A stretch of DNA of 64,000 bases from Evansella sp. LMS18 (GCF_024362785.1 NZ_CP093301.1:4588001-4652000); one strand, 5' to 3'. Positions 26,845 through 36,870 are shown, counted from the first letter of the stretch. The notes: generated by a model from the sequence alone, not told the origin. Numbers and translations are program-made.

Positions 26845-27942
26845 AACTCCTTTATGCTCACCTATACTCCCGTTTACTCCTTCTCCCAACCTGGCACTTT
26901 GGTTCCAGGTACGCTGGTGCCAGGTTGACTTTATGACCGGTCCACTGCTGCCTCATGCTCACATATACTCCCAAATACTCCTCCTCCCAACCTGGCACCT
27001 CGGTTCCAGGTACATCGGTGCCAGGTTGACTTTATGACCGGTCGACAACTCCCTCATGCTCACCTATACTCCCGAATACTCCTTCTCCCAACCTGGCACT
27101 TTGGTTCCAGGTACGCAGGTGCCAGGTTGATTTTATGACCGGTCCACTGCTGCCTCATGCTCACCTATACTCCCGAATACTCCTTCTGGCAACCTGGCAC
27201 CTCGGTTCCAGGTACGTTGGTGCCAGGTTGATTTTATGCCCTGTTGACAACTCCCTCATCCTCACCTATACTCCCAAATACTCCTTCCCCCAACCTGGCA
27301 CTTTGGTTCCAGGTACGTTGGTGCCAGGTTGATTTTATGCCCTGTCGACAACTCCCTCATCCTCACCTATACTCCCAAATACTCCTTCCCCCAACCTGGC
27401 ACTTTGGTTCCAGGTACGCTGGTGCCAGGTTGACTTAAAGCCCTGTCGACAACTCCTTCATGCTCACCTATACTCCCGTTTACTCTTTCTCCCAACCTGG
27501 CACTTTGGTTCCAGGTACGCTGGTGCCAGGTTGACTTTATGACCGGTCCATTGCTGCCTCATGCTCACCTATACTCCCGAATACTCCTTCTGGCAACCTG
27601 GCACTTTGGTTCCAGGTACACCGGTGCCAGGTTGATTTTATGCCCTGTCGACAACTCCTTCATGCTCACCTATACTCCCGTTTACTCTTTCTCCCAACCT
27701 GGCACTTTGGTTCCAGGTACGCAGGTGCCAGGTTGATTTCAAGCCCGGTCCACTCCTCCTTCATGCTCACCTATACTCCCGAATACTCCTTCTGGCAACC
27801 TGGCACTTTGGTTCCAGGTACATCGGTGCCAGGTTGACTTTAAGCCCGGCCAACACCTCCTTCATGCTCACCTATACTCCCAAAAACTCCTCCTCCCAAC
27901 CTGGCACCTCGGTTCCAGGTACGCCGGTGCCAGGTTGCCCCC
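26845..27942. repeat. Minisatellite B: eleven hairpin cores at an exact 101-bp period
   Basis: The core AACCTGGCAC begins at 26888, 26989, 27090, 27191, 27292, 27393, 27494, 27595, 27696, 27797 and 27898: every step is 101 bp. Each core holds AACCTGGCAC..GGTTCCAGGTAC..GGTGCCAGGTT, whose outer arms pair and whose middle CCAGG can pair instead. Units differ by substitutions only (for example TTTGG/CTCGG, GACCGGTC/GCCCTGTC). 101 is not a multiple of three, so open frames across it are accidental. The array ends about 110 bp before the NhaC-family gene. Confidence 0.95.
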
Positions 27943-28052
27943 CAATCCGCCCCCAATCACCCCGCTCCCAAAAAAGTTTTCTTACATATTTTCCACACGA
28001 TAACAAAGGCTAATAGGCAGTATTGCAAAACTCAGGAAACAGGTGATACTTT

Positions 28053-29459
28053 ATGGAAGCTGGATGGCTGTCTATACTGCCCTTTTTAGTTGTTATTCCA
28101 ATTGCTATTTTTACGAAACAGGTACTGCCAGGGCTGATTGCCGGGCTTCTTGTTGGTGCATACATACGGACACCTGAGCTCATCGGTGGAGTTCAGACAT
28201 TTCTTAATTATGTAGTTCAGGCACTTGTGGATGAAAATAATATTAAAATCATTGTTTTCCTATACGCCTTCTCAGGGCTTGTGGGGATGATTAAAGTAAC
28301 CGGCGGGATTAAGGGATTTGTTGAAAAAGCAGCGGAGAAAATCACTACAAAAAAACAGGCACTTATTTTAACTTATGTTTCTACTATAGGTACTTTCAGC
28401 GCTCCGACTTTCCGGTTTGTCACAATTACACCAATTATGAAGGCGCTCCTCAAAAAAGTGGAGATGTCCACCAAGGAACTGGGGTTCGTTATTGAAACCA
28501 CGGCCACTCCCGTCATCGTCCTTATTCCTGTGGCTACTGCGTTTGTCGGATACATGGTTTCCGTTATCCAGATTTCCCTGCAGAACGTTGGGGGAACTGT
28601 AGATCCATATTCCCTTTTTCTCCAGAGCATTCCGTTTAACTTTTTCGCTTTTACAATTATCGCAGTAGGCATTTACTTAAGCTTTTTTCATCATTCAAAA
28701 TCCAATGCATCGACAGATATGGAACAAGGGCAGGACGAGGAAGACTGGCATGAATGTCACCCGGTTGTTTCAAGGGAGCTTCCTGATAAACCACTCAACC
28801 TCCTCGTCCCTATTTTCCTTGTCATCAGCCTCACATTATTTTTAACGTGGTGGGACGGTAATGAACAGGCAGACAACTTCTTTGAAGCGTTTATCCAGGC
28901 AGATGTTCTGCAGGCAATGGTAATCGCCCTCATCGTAACTGTATTTTTATCCTTAGTGTTCTTTCTGTTCCAAAAAGGATTTACATTATCAGGCATGATC
29001 GAGAGTTTTATTATTGGCGGGAATGAACTCATGTCGGTCATTGTACTGCTGTCAGTTGTCTGGGGACTCTCTTCGGTCACAGATGATTTAGGGTTCTCTG
29101 CCTTTGTTACAGCCCACACGGACTGGATACCTGCCCCGTTCATCACTCCGCTGTTGTTCGTTTTTGGAGCGGCGATTTCCTATTTTATCGGTTCGGCGTG
29201 GGGGACGTGGGGGATTTTGATGCCTTTAGGTATATCCTTGAGTGCGGTAACAGACGTGTCCCTTCCTGTTATTATAGGTGCGGTTTTTGCCAGCGGTTCT
29301 TTCGGTGCCTTTGCCTCCCCGCTCAGCGATGACACGAATACGATTGCAAAAATACTGGGAATACCGGTAATGGACTATGTGAGGTTTAAATTGAAACCAG
29401 CTCTGATTGCAGCGATTATTACTACAGCTGCTTACACAGGAGTGTCGTTTTTATTTTAG
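28053..29459 (+). CDS. NhaC-family Na+/H+ antiporter
   Basis: 468 aa, about twelve membrane segments; AGGTGAT precedes the ATG. Family marks: GTFSAPTFRFVTITPIM, SAWGTWGILMPLGI and the conserved ASPLSDDTNTIAKI close to the C-terminus. A hydrophilic loop (about 215-250) is acidic and His-containing. It should exchange Na+ for H+ or carry a carboxylate with Na+. Along with ectABC and the BCCT carrier it fits life in salty or alkaline conditions. Confidence 0.88.
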   Translation: MEAGWLSILPFLVVIPIAIFTKQVLPGLIAGLLVGAYIRTPELIGGVQTFLNYVVQALVDENNIKIIVFLYAFSGLVGMIKVTGGIKGFVEKAAEKITTKKQALILTYVSTIGTFSAPTFRFVTITPIMKALLKKVEMSTKELGFVIETTATPVIVLIPVATAFVGYMVSVIQISLQNVGGTVDPYSLFLQSIPFNFFAFTIIAVGIYLSFFHHSKSNASTDMEQGQDEEDWHECHPVVSRELPDKPLNLLVPIFLVISLTLFLTWWDGNEQADNFFEAFIQADVLQAMVIALIVTVFLSLVFFLFQKGFTLSGMIESFIIGGNELMSVIVLLSVVWGLSSVTDDLGFSAFVTAHTDWIPAPFITPLLFVFGAAISYFIGSAWGTWGILMPLGISLSAVTDVSLPVIIGAVFASGSFGAFASPLSDDTNTIAKILGIPVMDYVRFKLKPALIAAIITTAAYTGVSFLF

Positions 29460-29473
29460 CGTCAGCATTAAAA

Positions 29474-29514
29474 AGAAGGCTGGTGATGCCGTCAGGACAA
29501 TCACCAAGCCTTCT
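29474..29514. terminator. Bidirectional terminator
   Basis: Stem AGAAGGCTGGTGAT/ATCACCAAGCCTTCT (one bulge) with A and T tracts on the two sides, between converging genes. Confidence 0.9.
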
Positions 29515-29519
29515 CTTTT

Positions 29520-31199
29520 TTAAGCGGCATTTTCTTTTTTCGTATATGTCAGCCTTGATACAAGGATGCCGACAACTCCGAGAATGATAAACAAAAGTGA
29601 GCGGATAAACAAAGAAGCTTCCGGAAGATCCACAACAATTACTTTCGCAAGGACTACGAAAATAAATATAACCCCTGCCGTCCGAAAAGCTTTATTTTTC
29701 CAAAAGAAACCGAGACAAGTCACAGCAATGGCGAAGACCATCCAGACAAAGGAGATAGCTGCCTGCTGAATGTGTGACTGCCAGGCAAGAGCTGTCCCGA
29801 TTTCAACTGTCTGATACGTTGCATATATCAGTAATGTGCTGACAAAAACGATTGCATTTGCTTTGTATACTTGTTTTTTCTCCGGCTCGTATGTTCGTGC
29901 CAGCTGATAAAGCAGAAGGGTCAGAAGGAGATAAACAAGCCAAGTCACCTGCTGTATGCCGCTCGTCGCCAATGTGTCGTTAACAAGAATAAGGGCAAGC
30001 ACAAAATACATAATAAAGCCGGCAATGATTCGCAAATCGCTTTTAAACCTGTAGCCGACAAATATAACAGAAGCCGCCTGGATGAGCAGTACTGATAATG
30101 TGAGTCCTTGATCGCCGGAATAATGGAGCACTGCGAAAGCACCGGCCAGCATCGCCAGGGAGTACATAGTAACAAAACTTTCGGCATCCTTTTTGGAAAA
30201 CTCATAAACTGCCAATCCTGCTAGTAAAACCGGCAGAATCCACAGCAGGTGCTCCGCCCATCCATAATTTACACTGCCTCTCACTCCATGAATCCAGCCT
30301 GTCATGATCAGTATATTGACGTATAATAAAGCGGATAACGGAAGAAATCGTTGTTTTTCCAGCAAAAATACAGCTAGGAATATACCGAACTGGAGCAGCA
30401 CAGGATAAATTAAAGCTGCAGCTTCCCCGGCAATTACACTGTAGGCAAGATAGGTTAAATGAAACAGTGCGAAGGCGCTGTAAAACAGCTTGCTGTATTT
30501 TTTATAATAGGCGTATGCCAGCAAAGCAATGTACAGGGTAAACTCGTAAGCCCCAAATATAAGTAAACTTCCCTGCTCACTGGCAGTCAGAAACGGGACG
30601 AGATAACCAGCCAGACCGACAAAAACAAGCAATAGTTCCGATTGCCAGCGATGGGCAAAGTAAAAACCAAGGAGCACCCAGCCTGTATTCATCATAAAGG
30701 CTGCAGGTGGCGGGATCATTCCGTATAGAACATTCATCGAGAACGTGGTCAGTATGAGTAGTCCCACGGCACTTCCAAGCAGGACAAGCCCAAGCTTTTC
30801 CCTCTCTCTTTTAACCTGCATGCTGCCGTAAAAGATCAGCAGACCGCTGGCACTGAAGCCTGCTATAACTCGTACAGGTTCGGTAATATATCCCTCGTCA
30901 ACGCCCATCCTGTACAGCCAGACGACACCGATTAGCAGTATAAATGCAAATACTCTTGGCAGCCATACCTGCCCAATCAGTTTTTCGAAATCGGGGCGTT
31001 TCACATATGGTTTGTTTCCGTCCTCTTCTTCCATGTCGTTAATTAAAGGCGGCTTTTCAGCTGCATATTTAAATGCCACCTTGCCAGAAGAGCTCTCTTG
31101 TTTTTCCTTTTCCTGAAACTTTAAATCTTTTAACTCTTTCACTTCCTGTTCCAGCATTGCAACTCGTTTTTCCAGCTGTTTATATGCCTCTTCGTTCAA
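29520..31199 (-). CDS. DUF2339-type polytopic membrane protein
   Basis: 559 aa from TTG (GGGGGAG upstream). Residues 1-35 are a coiled coil (LEKRVAMLEQEVKELKDL), then a soluble linker and about fourteen membrane segments, first marked by IGQVWLPRVFAFILLIGVVWLYR. This layout matches DUF2339 proteins, whose function is not known. Confidence 0.8.
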   Translation of the reverse strand: MNEEAYKQLEKRVAMLEQEVKELKDLKFQEKEKQESSSGKVAFKYAAEKPPLINDMEEEDGNKPYVKRPDFEKLIGQVWLPRVFAFILLIGVVWLYRMGVDEGYITEPVRVIAGFSASGLLIFYGSMQVKREREKLGLVLLGSAVGLLILTTFSMNVLYGMIPPPAAFMMNTGWVLLGFYFAHRWQSELLLVFVGLAGYLVPFLTASEQGSLLIFGAYEFTLYIALLAYAYYKKYSKLFYSAFALFHLTYLAYSVIAGEAAALIYPVLLQFGIFLAVFLLEKQRFLPLSALLYVNILIMTGWIHGVRGSVNYGWAEHLLWILPVLLAGLAVYEFSKKDAESFVTMYSLAMLAGAFAVLHYSGDQGLTLSVLLIQAASVIFVGYRFKSDLRIIAGFIMYFVLALILVNDTLATSGIQQVTWLVYLLLTLLLYQLARTYEPEKKQVYKANAIVFVSTLLIYATYQTVEIGTALAWQSHIQQAAISFVWMVFAIAVTCLGFFWKNKAFRTAGVIFIFVVLAKVIVVDLPEASLFIRSLLFIILGVVGILVSRLTYTKKENAA

Positions 31200-31401
31200 A
31201 CCTCTCCCCCCTGTTCCTTCACCAGAGATTTAACAATTTCATATTCTTGTTTTATCAATTCTCTTCGAAAAAGAAAATGTCCTTTATTGTTCAAAGTAAG
31301 TTACATTATTTTACATGAGGTTTTCACAAAGAAGCGATTTTTAATGCAATCTGGGCAAGGCGGCTCCGAAACAAGAGAGACCCCTGTCATTCCAGCCTTT
31401 T

Positions 31402-32244
31402 CTATTTGTTCTTATGGCCAGTTTCCACTGGGGCATCTTTGTATGTAATCCAGTCGCTCCAGCTGCCGGCATAAAGCTTAGGTTTTATTCCTGCTTCCTC
31501 CATGGCCAGAACGTTAGCACAGGCAGTGACACCTGAACCGCAATAAACAATTACATCATTTTTGTCAGTATTATACTTGCTAAGTTCTTTCGCCTGTTCT
31601 TCGGCAGGTTTCCACTTCCCGTTTTCATTGAGCCGGTTCTGCCAGTCTTCATTCACAGCTCCAGGGATATGGCCTGCCACAGGATCGATAGGTTCTGTTT
31701 CTCCTGTGAATCTCTGTTCCGCTCTGGAGTCAATGAGCAGGACATCATTACGGTGAAGAGAATCCTTCACATCCTCCGCAGAAGCAAGCATCCCGCTGTT
31801 AAGTTCAGGGATGTACTGAGTAATCTCCGGCTCTGGAATTTCTGGTGTAACTGGGTAACCCTTTTCCCTCCATGCAGAAAAGCCTTCTTCCAGGATAGCT
31901 GCGTTGTTATGGCCGGTATATTTGAGCATCCACCAAAGCCTGGAAGCCATGGCCCCGCCCTGGTCGTCATAAATAATAACTTGCTTCGTATGGTCTATCC
32001 CTTTTTTGCTGAATAATGCAGCCATCTGTTCCGTTTCTGGCAGGGGATGTCTTCCCCCATGTGTGCTTATTGGCGCGGAAAGCTCTTTCTCCAGATCAAA
32101 ATAGACTGCCCCGGGAATATGGCCCTCCTTATACTTATTGTAGCCTTTCTCCGGCTCTCCAAGTTGAAAGCGGCAGTCAGCAATAACAATATCAGGGTCC
32201 CCTAAATTTTCCTTTAGCCAGCGTAATGATTTAACATTGCTCAT
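31402..32244 (-). CDS. sseA: Two-domain sulfurtransferase (rhodanese/mercaptopyruvate type)
   Basis: 280 aa; ATG with GGAGGAGG upstream rather than the earlier start. Two rhodanese domains (about 5-130 and 150-275). The C-terminal domain has the active loop YCGSGVTACAN with the catalytic Cys; CGSGVTA is typical of 3-mercaptopyruvate/thiosulfate sulfurtransferases. It moves a sulfane sulfur to thiols or cyanide in the cytoplasm. Confidence 0.9.
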   Translation of the reverse strand: MSNVKSLRWLKENLGDPDIVIADCRFQLGEPEKGYNKYKEGHIPGAVYFDLEKELSAPISTHGGRHPLPETEQMAALFSKKGIDHTKQVIIYDDQGGAMASRLWWMLKYTGHNNAAILEEGFSAWREKGYPVTPEIPEPEITQYIPELNSGMLASAEDVKDSLHRNDVLLIDSRAEQRFTGETEPIDPVAGHIPGAVNEDWQNRLNENGKWKPAEEQAKELSKYNTDKNDVIVYCGSGVTACANVLAMEEAGIKPKLYAGSWSDWITYKDAPVETGHKNK

Positions 32245-32296
32245 CACAATTCCTCCTCCAAATTCATCAGTCATTTTTATGCAATTTCCATGACAG

Positions 32297-32345
32297 TTAC
32301 GGGGTCTGGCCCCGCACGGTTTTGTGAACTTTTTTGCCCGGACTC
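32297..32345. repeat. Short palindromic element GGGGTCTGGCCCC
   Basis: GGGGTCTGGCCCCGCACGG... precedes TTTTTTGCCC; the core is a small hairpin of a sort scattered in Bacillus intergenic regions. It lies 40-50 bp upstream of the sulfurtransferase start. Role unknown. Confidence 0.35.
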
Positions 32346-32351
32346 TTCTTC

Positions 32352-32372
32352 CAGGCAGCCTACATGCTCGGC
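32352..32372. terminator. Hairpin after the LysE-type exporter gene
   Basis: Stem GCAGCC/GGCTGC just downstream of the exporter gene on the minus strand. No good T tract follows, so termination is uncertain. Confidence 0.4.
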
Positions 32373-32382
32373 TGCGTTTAAC

Positions 32383-32988
32383 TTAAATAAGCTGCAGAAT
32401 CATATATACCGCTATCCCAAAGATGGTAGCCGCTGATATTTTATTAATCAGTTTTCGGAACTTATAATCTTTGTCTATTCTCCTGATAAAGCCCCCGGCA
32501 AACGCCAGAAGAAAGAAATACAGCCAGGAGACTATAATCGCAGCTAAAGTGAACATCCACAGAGCATCTCCGTGATACAGAAGGGAGTTCGTACCGATGA
32601 CTCCGAAAGTATCAAGAAATGCATGGGGGTTCAACAGGGAAACAGACAGAGCGAATACAACCTGCTTTTTCGCCGTTATCGGTCCGTTTCCTCCATCCCC
32701 CTGGGGCTCTTCCCTCCAGATGGCCCATGCTATGTAAATTAGAAAAACGATTCCTGCGATATAAATGACATTATGCAGCCATTCAAACTGTTCAACGAGA
32801 TAAGCAGTACCAAGAACCGCCAGCAAAATTAATAAAGTATCACAAACAGCCGCTGTAATAACGGCTGGAAATGCTTTATAAACACTTGGCTGTGTTACTC
32901 CCTGGTTAAAAATAAACAGGTTTTGCACTCCGAGAGGCAGAATCAAACCTGCAGATAATAAGAAACCGTGAATAAATGCTTCCGTCAT
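32383..32988 (-). CDS. LysE/ArgO-family amino-acid exporter
   Basis: 201 aa with six membrane segments; AAAGGTAA before the ATG. The N-terminus GFLLSAGLILPLGVQNLFIFNQG and the middle SLLNPHAFLDTFGVIG are the two conserved family loops. It probably exports arginine or lysine. Confidence 0.88.
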   Translation of the reverse strand: MTEAFIHGFLLSAGLILPLGVQNLFIFNQGVTQPSVYKAFPAVITAAVCDTLLILLAVLGTAYLVEQFEWLHNVIYIAGIVFLIYIAWAIWREEPQGDGGNGPITAKKQVVFALSVSLLNPHAFLDTFGVIGTNSLLYHGDALWMFTLAAIIVSWLYFFLLAFAGGFIRRIDKDYKFRKLINKISAATIFGIAVYMILQLI

Positions 32989-33012
32989 TTTCCGTTACCT
33001 TTCTATAATGTA

Positions 33013-33450
33013 TTATTCCGGCTGTGCTCCCTTATTCCCTGGATAATCACAAAACTCAATTATCGTCCCTTCCGTATCCGCAGGGTTCAGATAAATCAGC
33101 CTTCTGCCATGTTTGTTTGTCCGCAGCGTTTCAGGCATCACCCGAATGCCTTGCTGCTCCAGCTCCTCCAGAGCCTCCTCCAGATCATCCACCCGGTATG
33201 CCATATGGTGAACTCCCTTCCCTTTTTGCTTAATAAACCTGGCAATCGGAGAAGTGGAATTATTCGTAGGCGCCAGCAGTTCCGTCCTCGCCCCTTTAAT
33301 ATCCATCACGGCGATTTCACTTTCCACGCCAGGAGCTTCACTTACATATCTGTCAATAAGGACAGCACCAAGAACGCCTTCATAAAATGTAATGCTTCTT
33401 TCCATATCCCTTACAGCGACTCCTATATGATCTAATTCTTTTTTCACCGT
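33013..33450 (-). CDS. mce: Methylmalonyl-CoA epimerase-like VOC protein
   Basis: 145 aa from GTG with AGGAG eight bases upstream (a TTG two codons earlier is too close to the ribosome site). Two VOC beta-alpha modules. Metal ligands are visible: His7 in LDHIGVAV, His in GVHHMAYRV, and Glu in IIEFCDY. It should convert (R)- to (S)-methylmalonyl-CoA; the mutase genes are not in this window. Confidence 0.85.
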   Translation of the reverse strand, partial: TVKKELDHIGVAVRDMERSITFYEGVLGAVLIDRYVSEAPGVESEIAVMDIKGARTELLAPTNNSTSPIARFIKQKGKGVHHMAYRVDDLEEALEELEQQGIRVMPETLRTNKHGRRLIYLNPADTEGTIIEFCDYPGNKGAQPE

Positions 33451-33527
33451 CAACACTCCTGCTTGAATTATTCCGTACGCTATTATTATATACCAGCCGA
33501 GCCATTCAATGGTTTTTTCCCCAAAAA

Positions 33528-33567
33528 AAGCAGCACTGCCTGATCTTTGTTCAGGCAGCAGCTGCTT
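33528..33567 (-). terminator. Terminator of the amidohydrolase gene
   Basis: Stem AAGCAGCTGCTGCCTG paired with CAGGCAGTGCTGCTT (one mismatch), then TTTTTT on the minus strand. Confidence 0.9.
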
Positions 33568-33575
33568 AAAATCTC

Positions 33576-34940
33576 TTATTTTACGAACCAGGCTTCCTCT
33601 GGTGTTCCGTATTTTTCAAATATTGAATTCCTCGCTTCAACTGCCATTTCCCTTACACGTTTAAGGTCCACATCCAATAGTTTCCCTTCACGCTTAACAG
33701 CTTTTCCGGCGACAAAAACAGAATCCACGTTGCCCGAATGAGTACACTGGACAACCGCTCCGACAGGGTCGTTAACAGGGAAAAGATTTAAATCAGTTGT
33801 CCGGATCATAATAATATCCGCTTCTTTCCCAGGTGTTAAACTTCCCGCTTTATCATCCAGCTTCAGCGCCTTTGCTCCGTCAATTGTCGAAAATTCAAGG
33901 ATATCCCTTGCAGAAAGATGCAGCGGCGGACCAGGCATTTCCCCATTATCAAGGATCTGCTGATTCACTCTCGCTCTTTCTGCCTGTAGCGCGAACTTCA
34001 TCTGGGCAAACATATCGCCCCCTGTGGAAGTCACTACATCCACTCCCAGCACAGGTCGAACGCCGTTTTCCAGACAGAGCCCTGTCGCAGGGTAACCATG
34101 TCCCATCATCATTTCTACTTCAGGTGTAACAGAGACAGAACCGCCATTTTCGGCAATCATTTTCATTTCTTCCGGACTGACTGCGTTCGCATGGACAAAA
34201 TTCAGATCGTCACCAAGCAGACCAGCATTATGTAATTTCTCAATAGAACGATCCTGGCTCCCCCATGTTCCAAATCCAAGATGCATACTGCAGACAGCAT
34301 CTAATTCACGGGCCAGCTTGATTTCTTCCACAGAAGTATCCCAGGAACAGAACTCTGGTCCCCGGATGGCGAGACCCATGGTGAGCAGCTGGTCTCTGGA
34401 GGAAAAATGCTTCTCCTTGATATACCTCACATCGTCCCCGTCAAAAGTGGTACTTTCCCTGTTCCAGTATTCCCCTTCACCAGGAGAGCCGTGCCCGAAA
34501 ACAGCTCTTATCCCTGATTCCCGAAGTCCCCGGATCATTTCTTCCGTATGCTCCCTTGAGATAATCATCGACCAGTCGTAAATCGTAGTCACTCCTGAAT
34601 CCAGCGCTTCCAGAGCACCGAGGAGATTTCCCGCGTAGTCATCCTGCGGTGTACGCTTTGACCCTATATTTCCATAATAAATACTGCCGAGATATTTTTG
34701 CAGCGACCAGTCTGCTCCCACATTTCTGATGACCGACTCCCATGTGTGACGGTGGGTGTCAACAAGGCCTGGCATTACGATCATATCTGTGGCGTCGATC
34801 ACTTCACAATCAGAGGCTTCAATCTCAGGTTTTACTTCAACTATTTTACTTCCTTCCACAAGAACATCCGCCTTCTTAAAATCACCGATCGATTTATCCA
34901 AAGTAAGGACAATGCCGCCCTTAAAAAGTTTCCTGTTCAT
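33576..34940 (-). CDS. Amidohydrolase-family metal-dependent hydrolase (chlorohydrolase/deaminase group)
   Basis: 454 aa; GGAGGGG before the ATG. Composite domain pattern with VMPGLVDTHRHTWES (first metal His pair), MHLGFGTWG and HANAVS (further ligands), GVDVVTSTGGDMF, and the closing SLTPGKEADIIMI. This is the AtzA/TrzN/guanine-deaminase-like subfamily. Substrate unknown; a hydrolytic deaminase is most likely. Confidence 0.85.
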   Translation of the reverse strand: MNRKLFKGGIVLTLDKSIGDFKKADVLVEGSKIVEVKPEIEASDCEVIDATDMIVMPGLVDTHRHTWESVIRNVGADWSLQKYLGSIYYGNIGSKRTPQDDYAGNLLGALEALDSGVTTIYDWSMIISREHTEEMIRGLRESGIRAVFGHGSPGEGEYWNRESTTFDGDDVRYIKEKHFSSRDQLLTMGLAIRGPEFCSWDTSVEEIKLARELDAVCSMHLGFGTWGSQDRSIEKLHNAGLLGDDLNFVHANAVSPEEMKMIAENGGSVSVTPEVEMMMGHGYPATGLCLENGVRPVLGVDVVTSTGGDMFAQMKFALQAERARVNQQILDNGEMPGPPLHLSARDILEFSTIDGAKALKLDDKAGSLTPGKEADIIMIRTTDLNLFPVNDPVGAVVQCTHSGNVDSVFVAGKAVKREGKLLDVDLKRVREMAVEARNSIFEKYGTPEEAWFVK

Positions 34941-35299
34941 TATAACCCCTCCATTATTCTTGTTCTTTAAGTTGTCTGGAAAAACTCTGGTAGTTGTCTA
35001 CTACCTTGTCTAAATACTGACTGGAGAAGCCAGATTTTTTCTGAACCCCAGTATATAAATTACTTAATATACCAAAATAGATATTAAGTGGTTAAAAGAT
35101 TAATAGAAGTTACTTGAAAATTCAATTTTAAAGCTCTGCCACACGTGCCTGCTTGTTAAAAATAAAGAAATTAACCATTTTATTTACATAATTTGTATGG
35201 GATATTACTGAAATAGTTAATTTCATTACGATAAGGGCTAATAATTGGGGAAAAATTAGGGTATATGAGCCTGTAAACTACACTTTGAGGAGATATATG
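34941..35299. other. Divergent gene-free region
   Basis: About 360 bp, AT-rich, between the amidohydrolase and UV endonuclease genes. Promoters for both should lie here. No clear operator found. Confidence 0.45.
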
Positions 35300-36187
35300 A
35301 TGCGATTAGGTTATGCCTGTATTAACACAACTTTACCTACTAAATTCAAAACATGCCGCCTGGCGACTTACCATTCAAAAGGTGCCCAGTATATCAAGGA
35401 GCTTACGATAAATAACCTGAAGAATGTCCTCGCAGCCCTGGAATGGAATGTGCAGCATAACATCCTTTTTTACCGGATGAGCACGGAGATCGTGCCCCTG
35501 GGAAGCCACCAGGAAATGGACTGGGACTGGTGGGAAGACGAAGATATCCTTCAGCTGACGGACACTATTAAACAGTTCAAGGAAGAACATGATATTCGCT
35601 TATCCATGCACCCAGGACAGTATACGTTGCTCAGCACACCTCACGAACAGGTGCTGGAACGTTCTTTTCTCGACCTGGAGTATCATGACAAGTTACTTAA
35701 CCTCACCGGCGGGACAGATATGATTATTCACGGCGGGGGTAAATACGGGGACATGGAGTCGGCAAAATTACGGTTTATCGAGAATTATAAACAGCTCCCT
35801 CAGAGTATAAAAAACAAGCTCAGGCTGGAAAACGATGACAAAACATATAACCTAAATGATGTGCTGGACATCTCTGATGAAACAGGTGTCCCTGTATGTT
35901 TTGACATTCACCACCACCGTTGCTGCAACATTGGAACTTCCTTAGCTCCCATGCTTGATAAGGTTTTTGCCTCCTGGGAAAAAACCGGTGTCCCAAAAAT
36001 GCATATCAGCTCAGGAAAAACACATCCGGAAGATAGAAGCCACCATGAATATGTATTTGAAGAAGATTTTAAGGAGCTCCTCGAAGTGCTGGACGGAAGA
36101 GAAGCAGATATTATGCTGGAAGCTAAGCTGAAGGAAAAAGCAGTCTTACGGATAATTGATTTTCTTGAAAAAGAAAAGGAAAAGTAA
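35300..36187 (+). CDS. uvsE: UV DNA-damage endonuclease UvsE/UVDE
   Basis: 295 aa; second of two adjacent ATGs chosen (GAGGAG seven bases upstream), giving the family start MRLGYACINTTLP. TIM-barrel metal enzyme with LSMHPGQYTLLSTP, LVLE-like LRLENDDKTYN, CFDIHHHRC and HISSGK motifs carrying the metal ligands. It nicks 5' of UV photoproducts and starts alternative excision repair, useful to spores. Confidence 0.95.
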   Translation: MRLGYACINTTLPTKFKTCRLATYHSKGAQYIKELTINNLKNVLAALEWNVQHNILFYRMSTEIVPLGSHQEMDWDWWEDEDILQLTDTIKQFKEEHDIRLSMHPGQYTLLSTPHEQVLERSFLDLEYHDKLLNLTGGTDMIIHGGGKYGDMESAKLRFIENYKQLPQSIKNKLRLENDDKTYNLNDVLDISDETGVPVCFDIHHHRCCNIGTSLAPMLDKVFASWEKTGVPKMHISSGKTHPEDRSHHEYVFEEDFKELLEVLDGREADIMLEAKLKEKAVLRIIDFLEKEKEK

Positions 36188-36189
36188 AG

Positions 36190-36239
36190 AGGCTGTCCTG
36201 TACAGGTTTGTCAGACAACCTTGCAGGACAGCCTTTTTT
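36190..36239 (+). terminator. Terminator of uvsE
   Basis: Stem AGGCTGTCCTG/CAGGACAGCCT followed by TTTTTTT. Confidence 0.92.
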
Positions 36240-36279
36240 TACTTCATTTTTATCGGAGCTCGAGCTCCCGAAACTGTTA

Positions 36280-36870
36280 TTACCGGTAGCGTTCTTCCTT
36301 GTACGGATTCGCACTCATGGAATAACCGAGCTCCTCCCAGAACCCAGGGACATCTTCTTTCATGAACTTGATGCCTGTAGCCCACTTCGAGCCTTTCCAT
36401 AAATAGAATGAAGCCGGCGGTATTAATCTTAGAGGATATCCATGCTTAGGTGTGATATCCTGCCATTCATTCTTATGGTCTTTCCAGCGGTAGACGAATA
36501 AAGCATCATCACCGAGCAGTTCCTCCAGAGGCATATTGGCGGAGTAGCCAAATGGATCACCGTTATAATAGCCATAAACCATTACATATTTAACGTCTTC
36601 TTTTAACATAACGAGATCAACCAGGTCCCTCACCCGTATTCCTTCAAAACTCGTAGCGAATTTTGACCACGTAGTAACACAGTGCATATCCACCGTAGAA
36701 ACGGTTTTAGGAAGATTCATTATTTCCTGATATGTCAGGACTTTCTCTTCTTCCACCTCGCCGAATAATTTAAATCGCCATGTTTCTTCGTCAAACTGAT
36801 ATACATCTCCCTGATGAAGAATCGGCCAGTTTTCTGTTTCAAACTGCCCTGGCGGCAATTTGTTTTCCAT
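36280..36870 (-). CDS. Sulfite-oxidase-like molybdopterin oxidoreductase
   Basis: 196 aa from the ATG with AAGGG eight bases upstream; a start three codons earlier is possible. Single molybdopterin-binding domain with the molybdenum-ligand Cys in DMHCVTTWS and the family segments YGYYNGDPFGYSANMPLEE and HGYPLRLIPP. No signal peptide, so cytoplasmic. Substrate unknown; related to YuiH-like proteins. Confidence 0.87.
   Translation of the reverse strand: MENKLPPGQFETENWPILHQGDVYQFDEETWRFKLFGEVEEEKVLTYQEIMNLPKTVSTVDMHCVTTWSKFATSFEGIRVRDLVDLVMLKEDVKYVMVYGYYNGDPFGYSANMPLEELLGDDALFVYRWKDHKNEWQDITPKHGYPLRLIPPASFYLWKGSKWATGIKFMKEDVPGFWEELGYSMSANPYKEERYR

Noticed and set aside
27135-27837. Several 64-65-codon open frames across the 101-bp array
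   Set aside because: They are shifted copies of one another caused by a 101-bp unit that is not a multiple of three, with no ribosome sites.
26845-27942. CRISPR array
   Set aside because: Period is regular, but the whole 101-bp unit is repeated with only point differences; there are no unique spacers and no cas genes nearby.
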